A DNA stretch of 64,000 nucleotides, from NCBI RefSeq assembly GCF_001612945.1, contig NZ_BDBK01000019.1:158417-222416 (forward strand), in the 5' to 3' direction. Shown here in pieces: positions 24,910-35,057 of the stretch (position 1 is the first letter of the stretch; each line of letters starts with the position of its first letter). The DNA comes from Nocardia inohanensis NBRC 100128 (GTDB lineage Bacteria; Actinomycetota; Actinomycetes; Mycobacteriales; Mycobacteriaceae). Below the pieces are notes generated by a model, which saw only the letters and a list, made by a program, of their open reading frames with translations, did no database searches and was not told the origin of the DNA. A program made the translations under genes and the position numbers.

Positions 24910-26740
24910 ATGGTCGATATGCGGTTCGAGAAGCGGCGACAGTGGGTCGAAGAGCAGCTGAGCGGGTTTCGGGCGTTGTCCGCGACGCACGGGTTGTTCC
25001 TGTCCGTGCCGCTCATGCGCAGCGGATGGCATGTACTCGTCCACCGGGGCGAGACGTTCCCGCCCGCAGGCCGGCCCGGAGCGTACGCGATAGGCCCGAC
25101 CGGCGTATTCGCCTTCGTCTTCACCGATGGCGCACCGGATCGCGACCACCTGACGCGGCTTCGGGTAAAGGCCGAAGAGCTGTTCGCGAATGTGACTGCG
25201 GGACAGCATCAGTACGTACCGCACATGATCGAGATGCTGGTGCTGTCCGAGCAGACCACAGCCGCAGCGGACTTCTACACCGCGCTCGATCCGATGAGCC
25301 TGCCGAAGTATCTGTTCGGCCAGGCCGCGCAACTGACGCGACAACGCGCCCGCGATATCGCCTTCGAGGTGGCCACCCGCTCCGAACGCTTCGAACTGCT
25401 CTCCGCGGACGACGCGCCGAGCACCGAAACGGCTGTCACCGAAGGACTTTTCGACTCCACCGACCTCCGCGATGACGAGCGCAACCGCATCTTGCAGCGC
25501 CCGTTCAAAGACTGGATGACCTTCCTGGACCCCCAGCAACTCGACCTGGTGTACCGAAAGTTCAACGGCCCGGCCGCATGCTGTTCACCAGCTTCGTGAA
25601 AACCCTGCCGGACTACCATCATGCGGGGTTCCTACAACTGGCGCCGCACGCTGCGGACCGCGCCCGGTTCCTCGGACTACACGCTTGGGCACGGGATTTC
25701 CTGCGAGAGCGCAGCCACGATATCGATCCGGACAAAGGCCGGATCGACAACGGTTTCGCCGCCGCATGGCGCCGCGAGGCTCGCACTCTGCTCACGCCGC
25801 TCCATCCCAGCCCCGCGTACTGGGAAGAGGAGATTCACCGCATCATCAAAGGCCTCGAACTGAGCAGTCTCGACGAATACAAGCGAGTCGACCGCAGGCG
25901 CGGCGTACATCTCAATGGGCGGCACAAAGAGATCGTCTGGCGAGAACTCTACGAGCCCTACCAAGCGCTCCTGACCGAACAAGGTGTCGCGGACTTCGAC
26001 GACCTCATCACCATCGCCACGGAGGAATTGCGCGTCGCCCCACTTGAGGATCCCTACGGCCTGGTTGTGGTCGACGAGGTACAAGACTTCACATTCGCCC
26101 AGCTCCGCTTGGTCCACCAGATCGCGGGCGGCACCCCCGAGTCCCCCTTGCTCCTCGTCGGCGACGGCCAGCAGCAGGTCTATCCCGGCCGCTGGCGCAT
26201 GCGCGACGCCGGCATCCCCATCGTCGGCCGCGGCGCCAAACTCCGCGTCAACTACCGCAACCGCGAAGCCATCCTCGCCTTCGCCTAACAGGTCAACGCC
26301 ATCGACATCGTCGACGACCTAGACGGCTCCCCCGGCTTCACCCTCCGAGACAGCGAAGCCGTCCTCCCCGAAGGCTCAGCCATCCTCGAATCCCTCCCCG
26401 CCGTCGAAGTAGACGCCCATCTCCTAGACCGAATTCGAACCTGCGGCTTCGCCCCCGGCGACATCGCCATCATCACCAACCACGAGGACGCCAAACACTT
26501 CCGCGACCTCCTCAACCGCCAGGGCCTCCGCGCCCTCTCCATGGAGCACTACGACGGCACCGACGACACCGAATCAAAATCGGCACCGTCCACCGAGCCA
26601 AGGGCATGGACTTCGCCGCGGTCTTCCACATGGTCCGCGAATCCGCCCTCCCCGACGACCCGGAACTGGCGGCCCGGCAGATCATGGTGGCCCGCAGCCG
26701 GGCACGGGATTACGTGTGGGAGTGCCGGGTTCAGGGCTGA
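24910..26740 (+). pseudogene. NERD/UvrD-like helicase pseudogene lacking its P-loop
   Basis: Remnant of a protein closely related to the intact helicase at 57965-59938. The N-terminal domain (to PFKDWMTFLDPQQLDLVY) is intact, but at about 25573 the frame jumps directly to MLFTSFVKTLP: the block that carries the Walker A motif in the paralogue (GPAGTGKT and about 20 more residues) has been deleted with a frameshift. The next part is well preserved, including VVVDEVQDF and GDGQQQVY, then an in-frame TAA at 26286-26288 interrupts it, and a further frameshift near 26570 precedes the last motif, KIGTVHRAKGMDF and VARSRARDYVWECRVQG. Three independent lesions show it is dead as an ATPase. A first-part protein of 229 residues could still be made. 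Confidence 0.88.
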
Positions 26741-26935
26741 ACGCACCGTGGACCGTTCGCCCCACCACGATGTGCGCTTCCTTCCGAACACCTATCGCCT
26801 ATAACAGTGCGTTCGTGTATGAGCGAGCCTTCGCGCATTGCAGGAATTTAGTCATGCGACCCCGCTAACTCCTGGCATTCAGACCAGTCGGTAATATGCG
26901 ACCGTCGAACTTCGTATTGCACGAACGGTGGGGTT

Positions 26936-27250
26936 ATGGGCATGTTCAAGGCCGATATCGACCAACTGAATACTCTAGCGAAGACCTTGGACGACGCGGG
27001 CAACGCCATCGACGCCGTCGATATCCGGTCTGCCCTGTCAGCCGTCCGATCAGCGCTGGTCGCCTGCGACATCGTGCAGGTGTGCGACCAGACCGGCGAG
27101 TTCATCGAGGGCGCCTACCTGCGTGTTGCCGAGCGTGAGCGGGCCATAGCAACCAAGGTTCGCAGCTGCGCCACCGACTACGCGATGACAGACGACACCT
27201 TCAAGAAGGAACTCGACAAGTTCGATTTCCATTCCTCCGGAGCTCACTGA
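26936..27250 (+). CDS. small WXG100-like helical protein
   Basis: About 104 residues, all helical, starting at ATG 26936 (or 26942) after GGTGGGG. It is the size of ESAT-6/WXG100 secretion partners, with helix 1 FKADIDQLNTLAKTLDDAGNA and helix 2 starting ERERAIATKVRSCATDYAMTD. No strict WxG. Its stop overlaps the start of the next gene (TGATG), so they are translationally coupled and the proteins probably bind each other. Likely partner or chaperone in type VII-like secretion (inference). Confidence 0.65.
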   Translation: MGMFKADIDQLNTLAKTLDDAGNAIDAVDIRSALSAVRSALVACDIVQVCDQTGEFIEGAYLRVAERERAIATKVRSCATDYAMTDDTFKKELDKFDFHSSGAH

Positions 27251-29658
27251 TGCCGAACTCGCACGGCGTACCGACTCCACGTGAGGTCGACAAATGGAAT
27301 TTCTTTGCCCTGAGTGATTGGGCATCGGTTGTCCGCGTTGGCAATACGACGTTCAAAGAGCAAATCGACAAGGCCCGCAACCACTTCGGCGAGGCCGGGC
27401 AAGGATGGTCGGGCGCGGCGCACGACGCCGCATACGAACGTGTCGACGAGGACTTCACCCAAGCCCGCAAGATCTATTACGAGATCGACGATGTCCCGAC
27501 CCTGCTGGAGCAGGCCGGCAGCACCTTGTCTTCGTTCAAGCAGGTGGTCCTGGACCGGATCAGCGATGCGAAAGCCCTCGGATTGTGGGTCGACGACGCC
27601 TGGCAGATCCCCGACAAGGACGGCGTAGAGCGCAAGACGATCGACGAACACCAGACCGCCGTCCGCTCCGCGTTCGCCGACCTGATGAACGAAATCGCCA
27701 AGCACAAACAGAAACTCACGGACAACGCTGAGCTCGTCCGAGCCGCCGGCGATCTGTTCGGGTCCGGTATCGATGTCGGCGAAGCCACCACCCAGGGCGG
27801 ACGGCTCGGTGGTCAGGACGGTCAGGTCATCGCCGCGGGCGCGCGGGATCACGACACCGGCTCATTCGACGCCGTTCTCGGCAAAATGCCCGCGTACATA
27901 CTCACCGGCCAACAACGACAGGTCCTCGCCGAAGGCGGCGAACTCACCACCGTGCCGGCGTCGGTACAGGACTATTACCGGGAGTTCTACCGATCCGCCG
28001 GCAAGGACGGTGTCCTGGCCCTCGAGGATTACCTGTCGACACGCGAGCAGGGCGGCAGCACCGTCGCTGCCTCACAACGCGACAACCTCGCCAACGGCCT
28101 GATGCTGGTCAGCAACGACCAGATCGTCAGCCGCGGTCTCGATGGCAAGGCTCTCGCCCAGGGCGGATACCAGAACCTGCCCGCCGACATCCGCGAACTG
28201 ATATCCGGCCGCGTCGAGGACCGGGTCGCCGCATATGGCACCCCCACCCAGGTTCGGGACCGATTCGCCGAGCAAGCTCGCTTCGCCGAGTTGCTCGGCC
28301 AGTCGAACCCGGGCTACACGCCGGGCAAGGAATTCGGCATCGAACTCGGCCGACAGGGCGCAAGCATCGCCAACTACCTCAACGAGGTCGACAAGAACAT
28401 GGGAGGCAATCTCCCATCCACGTTCTATGACACCGACCGGGCGATGATGGACCGTGCGGCCGAACAGTTCCTGACCGGCGCCGCGCGCAACCATGAATCG
28501 TCCTACGCCCTCATGTCCGGCGACGGCGTCACCGCCGATCTGTCACATGGTGCGCTGGGCGATACGTTCAAGCCGGACAGCTACAAGCCGCAGGAATTCG
28601 CCAACGCCGTATTTCGGCACGAGTGGCCCGATGACGGCAAAGCTGCCGCCGGCCTGTTCGATTGGACCGGTGAGCACAGCCACGACCCCGGCGTCACCGG
28701 TGACCACGCGCGACGGGTACTCGCCGCGCTGCCGAATTACTTTGCCCCGCATGATCACAACGGCACACTGCTGGCCGACGACGGCAGGCTGATCACCCAG
28801 ACGCAATACAAGGACGACGACGGAGACCAGGTCCTCGGCGACACCACATTCAAGGGGTTCGCAAGGTCCTTTGCCGACAACCCCGAGTTGGCTACCGGGT
28901 TGGCCAAGGCGCTCGCGCCCAACGCCGATCTCTTCAACCTCCCGCCGGTAATGCCGGACGGGCATGGCGGAACCATTCCCGTCACCACCGGGGTCGAGGG
29001 AGATCAACTCCGCTTCGCCCCCAATGACGGCCGACGAATGCTGTTCCTGGCCAACCTTTCCGACGAGGGTTCCTTGTATCTCGAAACCGCCCGGCAGGCC
29101 AACCAGGCCGAAGTGGTGGCCGGCATCGTCGCCGGGCAGGACCCCAACCCGCTCGAGACAGCCAAATACCTCGCCAATGTCGACGCGCATATGAACGTGT
29201 CATCGCAGAACGCGAAGATCTACCTGGACTCGATCAAGGCCGACGACCACAATCACCACGTCCAAGCTCAATACGAGGCTAGGCAACAGGCAGGCGAGTT
29301 CGTGAAGGACCTGATCGGCCAAGGCAGCGATGTCGCAATCAACCGCGTTCCCGGCGGCGCGATCGTGCACGGACTCATCGGCGATCTCAGAGACACCGGC
29401 CTGGACCAGGCTATCGAAGCGTGGAACCCGAAACCCGAACTGCACGGAATCCAATATCCGGACCAGTACGCGTCTCAGGCGACCGCGAATCAGAACTTCA
29501 AGGAATACCTGAGCCACGCCAACGTGCCCGACGCCAGAGTGAACGGATATGTCGGCGATTACGGCGGTGCCTACAACGACACGGTCGGCAGCAGCCTGGT
29601 GACAAACACGGACAAACTGAAGTCCTGGTTCACCGGCGGCGTCGAACCAACCAAATAG
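27250..29658 (+). CDS. large WXG100-domain protein, putative type VII secretion substrate
   Basis: An 802-residue protein. Residues 15-110 are a long helical hairpin with the WXG-like turn GWSGAAHDAAYERV (about residue 53-66), as in fused ESX substrates. The remainder is a large domain with repeated helix blocks and conserved-looking segments (LSTREQGGSTVAASQRDN, LPADIRELISGRV, VFRHEWPDDGKAAAGLFDWT, RRMLFLANLSDEGSLYLE), like the TPR-region proteins seen in Nocardia and mycobacteria. No signal peptide and no recognisable toxin motif. Encoded between a WXG100-like partner and two DUF3558-type lipoproteins, which suggests one secreted or envelope complex. Confidence 0.7.
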   Translation: MPNSHGVPTPREVDKWNFFALSDWASVVRVGNTTFKEQIDKARNHFGEAGQGWSGAAHDAAYERVDEDFTQARKIYYEIDDVPTLLEQAGSTLSSFKQVVLDRISDAKALGLWVDDAWQIPDKDGVERKTIDEHQTAVRSAFADLMNEIAKHKQKLTDNAELVRAAGDLFGSGIDVGEATTQGGRLGGQDGQVIAAGARDHDTGSFDAVLGKMPAYILTGQQRQVLAEGGELTTVPASVQDYYREFYRSAGKDGVLALEDYLSTREQGGSTVAASQRDNLANGLMLVSNDQIVSRGLDGKALAQGGYQNLPADIRELISGRVEDRVAAYGTPTQVRDRFAEQARFAELLGQSNPGYTPGKEFGIELGRQGASIANYLNEVDKNMGGNLPSTFYDTDRAMMDRAAEQFLTGAARNHESSYALMSGDGVTADLSHGALGDTFKPDSYKPQEFANAVFRHEWPDDGKAAAGLFDWTGEHSHDPGVTGDHARRVLAALPNYFAPHDHNGTLLADDGRLITQTQYKDDDGDQVLGDTTFKGFARSFADNPELATGLAKALAPNADLFNLPPVMPDGHGGTIPVTTGVEGDQLRFAPNDGRRMLFLANLSDEGSLYLETARQANQAEVVAGIVAGQDPNPLETAKYLANVDAHMNVSSQNAKIYLDSIKADDHNHHVQAQYEARQQAGEFVKDLIGQGSDVAINRVPGGAIVHGLIGDLRDTGLDQAIEAWNPKPELHGIQYPDQYASQATANQNFKEYLSHANVPDARVNGYVGDYGGAYNDTVGSSLVTNTDKLKSWFTGGVEPTK

Positions 29659-29672
29659 CTCGAAAGGCGAGG

Positions 29673-30242
29673 ATGACAAACACGGTTCGCACTCTGCTGG
29701 TGACTGCCGTTGCGGTGAGCGCCGCGAGCGCCTGCAGCACCACATCGTCTCCAGAAAGCCCCACGGTTACCTCGACCAGCGCCTCTACGTATGTCCGTGC
29801 GGCATTGGCGAATCCGTGCGACTCCATTCCACCCGCGGTGCTGGCACAACAGCACATACAAACAGAACCGACCACGCTGTATCCGGATAAGGATTCCAGC
29901 TTGCCCAACTCGTCATCGAACGGCTGCTCGATGCAGCTCCTGACACCCGGCCAGCCACAACACTTCGATCTCGGAGTCACCAATCGAGACTTCGCCTGGG
30001 TTGAGCACGTCTACCAGCAGAACACGAAAACCGGCAGCCCGAACCCAGAGCTCGTACTCGATGGCAAGAAGGCGATCGTCAACGAACAGAGCCCAGATTG
30101 GTGCCTGATCGCGGTGGAAATCCCCAGCGGCACTCTCAAGATGGACGGTCGCTTCACCACCGACCCGTCCGTCAAGAATTGCGATCGCGCACTGGATTTG
30201 GCGAGGACATTCCTCCCTTACCTCGCTGTCACAACCCGGTGA
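29673..30242 (+). CDS. DUF3558-type lipoprotein (copy 1)
   Basis: A 189-residue exported protein. The N-terminus is a short signal peptide with a lipobox-like ASAC (Cys about residue 21), then a Ser/Thr-rich linker and the DUF3558 core with NPCDSIPPAVL, SSNGCSMQLL and NCDRALDLARTFLPYL; four cysteines in the core probably form two disulfides. AAAGG precedes the ATG. It follows the 802-residue protein by 14 bases and overlaps the next copy by TGATG. DUF3558 proteins are surface lipoproteins of unknown role. Confidence 0.8.
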   Translation: MTNTVRTLLVTAVAVSAASACSTTSSPESPTVTSTSASTYVRAALANPCDSIPPAVLAQQHIQTEPTTLYPDKDSSLPNSSSNGCSMQLLTPGQPQHFDLGVTNRDFAWVEHVYQQNTKTGSPNPELVLDGKKAIVNEQSPDWCLIAVEIPSGTLKMDGRFTTDPSVKNCDRALDLARTFLPYLAVTTR

Positions 30243-30835
30243 TGGCTCACACTCACCGGCATGGCGTGGCGCCTTCGGTACGTGCCATTCGCACAATGCT
30301 GACGAGCGCGGCGATAGCGGGTGCGCTGAGCGCTTGCAGCGCGACGGACGGCTCAGATGGCCCGAGCGCCACAACAACGGCGGCTGAGGCGTATTCGCGC
30401 GTGGCGTTGAGGAATCCCTGCGATGCGATCCCCGCCGATCTCTTCGCGCCGCAAGGACTGAAGCCACTATCTGTATCCCTCTATCCGGACAATGATCAGA
30501 CACTGTCCAATTCGTCATCGAATGGGTGTTGGGTGGAACTCTCGGCACGAGGCAAGTCCTTCAGTATGGCCGTTACAAATCGGAACATCGAGTGGGTTCG
30601 GAACCAATACTCAGGCATCGCCAAGACGGACAGGACAGCACTCTCGAACTCCTTCGATGGAAGGCTCGCGGATGTAAGCGACCTAGAGGGACGCTCCTGC
30701 ATGATTCTCATCGGCGTACCGGGAGGCACGCTGAAGATGGAAGGGCTCTTCGCCACCGATTCGTTAGCCGACAATTGCGCTCACGGTGTCGACCTGGCGG
30801 AGCTTTTCCTCCCCTACGTCAAGGCGACACCTTGA
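30242..30835 (+). CDS. DUF3558-type lipoprotein (copy 2)
   Basis: A 197-residue paralogue of the preceding gene, with lipobox LSAC (Cys about residue 32) and the same core blocks: NPCDAIPADLF, SLYPDNDQTLSNSSSNGCW, GVPGGTLKMEG and NCAHGVDLAELFLPYV. Tandem duplication is clear from shared positions of all cysteines. The start overlaps the previous stop. It closes the four-gene cassette that starts at 26936. Confidence 0.8.
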   Translation: MAHTHRHGVAPSVRAIRTMLTSAAIAGALSACSATDGSDGPSATTTAAEAYSRVALRNPCDAIPADLFAPQGLKPLSVSLYPDNDQTLSNSSSNGCWVELSARGKSFSMAVTNRNIEWVRNQYSGIAKTDRTALSNSFDGRLADVSDLEGRSCMILIGVPGGTLKMEGLFATDSLADNCAHGVDLAELFLPYVKATP

Positions 30836-30936
30836 AGTTCGAACACAGGTACTTCTCCCGAGAGCTCCAGTTCTCCCTGAGCATCGAAAGAACCGCAGGA
30901 AAGTACTACCTGTAGATTCCCGTTAGTGCCAGCATC

Positions 30937-31128
30937 GTGGACTACGAAGAGTTATTCGAGATCGACCAGTCGACCTTCGAGCGGTTCATACACGAACCGA
31001 GCAGCGCGGCGGGGTTCGTCGAGAGGTGCCGACGCCATGAGATATCGAACCTCAGTGCCCAGGGCGCCGGGCCCGTTTCCGAAACCCACGCGGACAGAAC
31101 CTTGTTGTCGTACAGCCGGATTCGGTAA
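30937..31128 (+). CDS. short frame, possibly a truncated gene
   Basis: A 63-residue frame from GTG 30937: DYEELFEIDQSTFERFIHEP and a Ser-rich tail. The acidic N-terminus looks protein-like, but there is no ribosome-binding site and it ends abruptly, so it may be the beginning of a larger gene lost by deletion. Low confidence. Confidence 0.25.
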   Translation: MDYEELFEIDQSTFERFIHEPSSAAGFVERCRRHEISNLSAQGAGPVSETHADRTLLSYSRIR

Positions 31129-31751
31129 GCGCCGTTAAGACCAGGTCAGCAAGACGAACCGGCCAGCAGAAACACAACCGATCGCCGCAAAACAAGGACT
31201 CGGCCGGAGCGATGGGTGTCATCTGGTCTTGGAACCGGATCAGGTAGTTGCCTAACGGGTAAGCCTGGACCTCGGCGAACTTGGATACTCCCCTCGCTCG
31301 GCGGGGTCAGACGCGCCGAGGGGATCGACCGCCTCGCCTCGCAACAAGACGACACCCCAAACAACGCCACCGACTCCGGTATTCGACCATTGTCCTGGCG
31401 GGCACATGCACGAAGCGCTGCCCGATACATCGGCTGGAATCGACGATAGTGACGCGGCTGCCGTCACCGCGCTTCATCGGGCCTGAGGCCACTTCAAGAC
31501 TTTCACCACCGAGAGACCGCTGTGCGGCAAGTACACCGGAGGGCCTAATGGGACGGCATGTGCGGGGCACCCGGAGTCTGGCGCGGTGTTGTCCGATCAT
31601 CCGTCCGCCCAAGAGGTTCGCGGCGGGGATGAGCCGTGCCGCCTTCCCCAACCGTTGCAGCCTGGTTGATCACCGGTTCGGGATGCCGACGGCCGACGAG
31701 TGTGTCACGATTCGCTTCCAAAACTAATTCTGTTGCACTACAGGGGAATCG
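31129..31751. other. gene-poor stretch left of the restriction-methylation gene
   Basis: About 620 bases in which frames exist on both strands but none shows good codon bias, a ribosome-binding site or a family match. Probably a deletion scar plus the promoter region for the gene at 31752. Confidence 0.4.
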
Positions 31752-34700
31752 GTGGGGATGCCAGCAAAACACAATGGCAGCAAGGGATATTCGAAGGCAT
31801 TCGGATCCGCAGTGTCGAAGTTCGGTGCGGCAGTGGGGCCGCGGTTACGGGCGGGCGCCGGAGGCGCGGAACATCAACTGAGCGCTCCGTTTTGCGCCTT
31901 GATTGACGAGGTAGCTGGCGTCCTCGGCGTCGAAGTCATGACCGTCGCCGAAACGGCACTGCCTCCCCTCGGCGTTCGACCCGACTTCATGGTGAACGTC
32001 GCAGGCGCGCGGGTGGGCTACGCCGAGCTGAAGGCCCCCGGACGCAAGGTGCCCACCTTGTGGAAGCCGAACGCCCACGAACAGGCGCAGTGGGACAAGC
32101 TCTCCCTCCTACCCAACGTCCTCTATACCGATGGAACGCATTGGGCGGTTTACCGCTATGGAGCATTGAGCGGGCAGGTTGCGATGCTCGACGGCGACCT
32201 ACGGAAAGCCGACGCCAAACTCCATCCAGCCGACAGCGAATTCGAGCGGGTGATGATCGACTTCCTAGGGTGGAAGCCGGATCCGCCACGCTCGATCACG
32301 CAACTCGTACGGGCGGTCGCCAACCTCTGTCGACTCCTCCGCGACGAGGTGCGAGAGACACTAGCCCGGGAACAGGCCGGCACCGAACCAGAGCCCCTAT
32401 TCACCGGGCTAGCTGAGGACTGGCGACAGTACATGTTCCCGGGCCTCTCCGACGCCGAATTCGCCGATTCGTACGCGCAGACTGTGGTCTTCGCGCTGCT
32501 GCTGGCACGCGTGGACGGCATATCCTTCGACGGGCAAACCCTGGCTCAGGTGGCCGAGCTGCTTGGCAAGAAGCATTCCCTCATGGGCCGGTCGCTCGCG
32601 GTGTTGACCGCGCACGGCGTGGAGGAACGCAGTGTCGTGGTGACGACCCTGCAGCGGGTCATCGGCGCGGTGGACTGGGACACCTTAAGCCGGGGCAACA
32701 CCGACACATATCTGCACTTCTACGAGCACTTCCTGGAGCAATACGACGCGTCGTTACGGCAACAGAGCGGTTCCTACTACACGCCCAACGAGGTTGTCTC
32801 GTTCATGGTCGGATTCGTCGACGAGCTCCTGCGCGAGCGCCTCGACAAACCATGGGGATTCGCCACCGACGACGTCCAGATCATCGACCCGGCCATGGGC
32901 ACCGGAACCTACCTGCTGAACATCGTGGATCGCGTCGCGCGTACGGTGGCCGACGAGGAGGGGCCGGGCGCTGTGCCTCCGCAGCTGCGTGCCCTGTTTC
33001 GGCGATTGATCGGATTCGAGCTTCAGACCGGCCCGTTCGCGGTGGCGGAATTGCGGGTGCATCAAGCGCTGAAAGCCGATCACAAGACCGAGATCCCGGA
33101 GAAGGAAGTCCAGTTCTATATCGCCAACACCCTGGATGACCCCTACGCCGAGCAAACCTACATCCCCTCGATCCTGGAACAAATCGCCCGATCGAGATCT
33201 GAGGCGAACAAGGTCAAGCGCGAGGTGAAGGTCCAGGTGGTGATCGGTAATCCGCCGTACAGAGAGCGGGCCAAAGGACTGGGCGGCTGGGTAGAGTCCG
33301 GCAGCGGTCAACGCGGAGAAACCACTCCGCTCAGCGCCTTTCGCGCAAAGGGGCTCGGAAAATACGAAAACGTGCTGTCCAATCTTTACGTGTATTTCTG
33401 GCGGTGGGCCACCTGGAAGGTGTTCGACGCCCATCCTGACTCACCTGCGGGGATCGTCGCATTCATCACCCCGTCCTCCTTCACGACAGGCAAGGGACAC
33501 AGCGGCATGCGAGAGTACTTGCGCCGCACCGCAGATGAGGGATGGATCATCGACGTATCCCCGGAAGAACACCAGCCACCGATCAATACCCGCGTATTCC
33601 CGGGTGTCCAACACCATTTGTGCATAGCGGTTTTCGTCCGCTACGGCCACGGCGACCGCGACCAACCGGCTCGGGTACACTATCGAGCCTTACACGGCAC
33701 CCGCGCCGAGAAATTCGCCGAGCTCACACAGCTCACCCCCGGCTCCGTCGGATGGATGACGACCTCCGACGGATGGCATGAAGTCTTCAGCCCTCGCAGC
33801 GATAGCGAGTGGGAGAACTTTCCAGCGCTCGGAGAGCTTATGCCCTGGTCTCAGACAGGTGTCACGCCGAACCGAAATTGGGTTCACGCACCCAGCATCG
33901 ATACACTGAATGATCGCTGGCGGCGGCTGATTCGCGCGCAACCCGAAAACAAAGCCGACCTGATGAAGGAGACAGGCGACCGGACCCTCACCAAGATTCC
34001 TCCGGCACTGCCAGGTCAGCTCCCTACTCCAGTCGCGCTCGGAGCGGAGACATCGGAAATCCCACCGATCGAACCCATGGCCCTGCGCAGCTTCGACCGT
34101 CAATACGTCGTATACGACGCGCGTGTCGTGGACCGTGCCCGACCCCCGCTGTGGGAGGTCCGGAACCTGAGACAGGTGTACGTCACCGAGCAGCATGCCC
34201 ACCCGATCACCTCGGGACCAGGCTTGGTATTCACCGAGTTGGTTCCCAGCGTGCACCACTTCAACGGCCGCGGCGGTCGCGTATTGCCGCTGTACCGCGA
34301 TAGCGGCGGCTTTGTCCCCAATATCGCGCCTGGACTGCTAACCGCGCTGACCGCGCGCCTCGGCGTTCCAGTGTCCGCCGAGGACTTCCTGGCATACATC
34401 GCGGCGGTGGTGGCACACCCCGCCTACACCTCTCGTTTCGTCGAGAATCTACGTACGCCAGGCATCCGTGTCCCGCTCACGACCGACCCGACAACGTGGA
34501 CTGAAGCAGTCACCGTCGGCCGAGAAGTGCTGTGGCTGCATACGTCCGGAAACCGATACACCGACCCCGCACAGGGAAGACCGAGGCGTCCCAGGCTTGC
34601 GGCTGATCGAAAACCTCAGGTGGTCACGGGAATCCCCGATTCGACTGATGGAATGCCGGATGCCATCACCTACACCCCCGAGACTGAGACCCTGCACCTC

Positions 34701-35057
34701 GGCACTGGCACGATAAGCCCTGTCCCACAAGTGGTTTGGGAATACGAAGTGTCAGGACTGAGGGTGATCAAGCACTGGTTCGACTACCGCAAACGCTTAC
34801 CACGCAGCAAACGCACCTCCCCGCTCGACGACGTGAACCCGGAGCACTGGCCCGCCAAGTTCACAACCGAGCTGCTCGACCTGCTCAATGTGCTCGGCCG
34901 CTGCGTAGAACTACACGAGAGGCAGTCGAATCTGCTAGATCAGGTCTGCTCCGGACCGCTATTCGGTACCGCAGACCTCACGCATGCTGGGGTGCTGCCC
35001 GTCCCCGATTCGGTCCGAACCCATGTCCCGTCTCCGGATCAACCGACCCTTCTGTAG
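31752..35057 (+). CDS. single-chain restriction-modification enzyme (type IIG / type ISP-like)
   Basis: An 1101-residue protein that combines nuclease, N6-adenine methyltransferase and target recognition. N-terminal nuclease-like core: PDFMVN (about residue 76) and ELKAPG (about 91), a PD-(D/E)XK pattern. Methyltransferase: motif I DPAMGTGTYLLN (about 379) and motif IV NPPY (about 498), preceded by SGSYYTPNEVVSFMV. The C-terminal half holds the specificity region. There is no helicase motor like that of long ISP enzymes, so it resembles the shorter actinobacterial ISP-annotated group or type IIG. Start is GTG 31752 with AGGGG five bases upstream, or ATG 31758. It stands alone, no separate S subunit. 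Confidence 0.85.
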   Translation: MGMPAKHNGSKGYSKAFGSAVSKFGAAVGPRLRAGAGGAEHQLSAPFCALIDEVAGVLGVEVMTVAETALPPLGVRPDFMVNVAGARVGYAELKAPGRKVPTLWKPNAHEQAQWDKLSLLPNVLYTDGTHWAVYRYGALSGQVAMLDGDLRKADAKLHPADSEFERVMIDFLGWKPDPPRSITQLVRAVANLCRLLRDEVRETLAREQAGTEPEPLFTGLAEDWRQYMFPGLSDAEFADSYAQTVVFALLLARVDGISFDGQTLAQVAELLGKKHSLMGRSLAVLTAHGVEERSVVVTTLQRVIGAVDWDTLSRGNTDTYLHFYEHFLEQYDASLRQQSGSYYTPNEVVSFMVGFVDELLRERLDKPWGFATDDVQIIDPAMGTGTYLLNIVDRVARTVADEEGPGAVPPQLRALFRRLIGFELQTGPFAVAELRVHQALKADHKTEIPEKEVQFYIANTLDDPYAEQTYIPSILEQIARSRSEANKVKREVKVQVVIGNPPYRERAKGLGGWVESGSGQRGETTPLSAFRAKGLGKYENVLSNLYVYFWRWATWKVFDAHPDSPAGIVAFITPSSFTTGKGHSGMREYLRRTADEGWIIDVSPEEHQPPINTRVFPGVQHHLCIAVFVRYGHGDRDQPARVHYRALHGTRAEKFAELTQLTPGSVGWMTTSDGWHEVFSPRSDSEWENFPALGELMPWSQTGVTPNRNWVHAPSIDTLNDRWRRLIRAQPENKADLMKETGDRTLTKIPPALPGQLPTPVALGAETSEIPPIEPMALRSFDRQYVVYDARVVDRARPPLWEVRNLRQVYVTEQHAHPITSGPGLVFTELVPSVHHFNGRGGRVLPLYRDSGGFVPNIAPGLLTALTARLGVPVSAEDFLAYIAAVVAHPAYTSRFVENLRTPGIRVPLTTDPTTWTEAVTVGREVLWLHTSGNRYTDPAQGRPRRPRLAADRKPQVVTGIPDSTDGMPDAITYTPETETLHLGTGTISPVPQVVWEYEVSGLRVIKHWFDYRKRLPRSKRTSPLDDVNPEHWPAKFTTELLDLLNVLGRCVELHERQSNLLDQVCSGPLFGTADLTHAGVLPVPDSVRTHVPSPDQPTLL

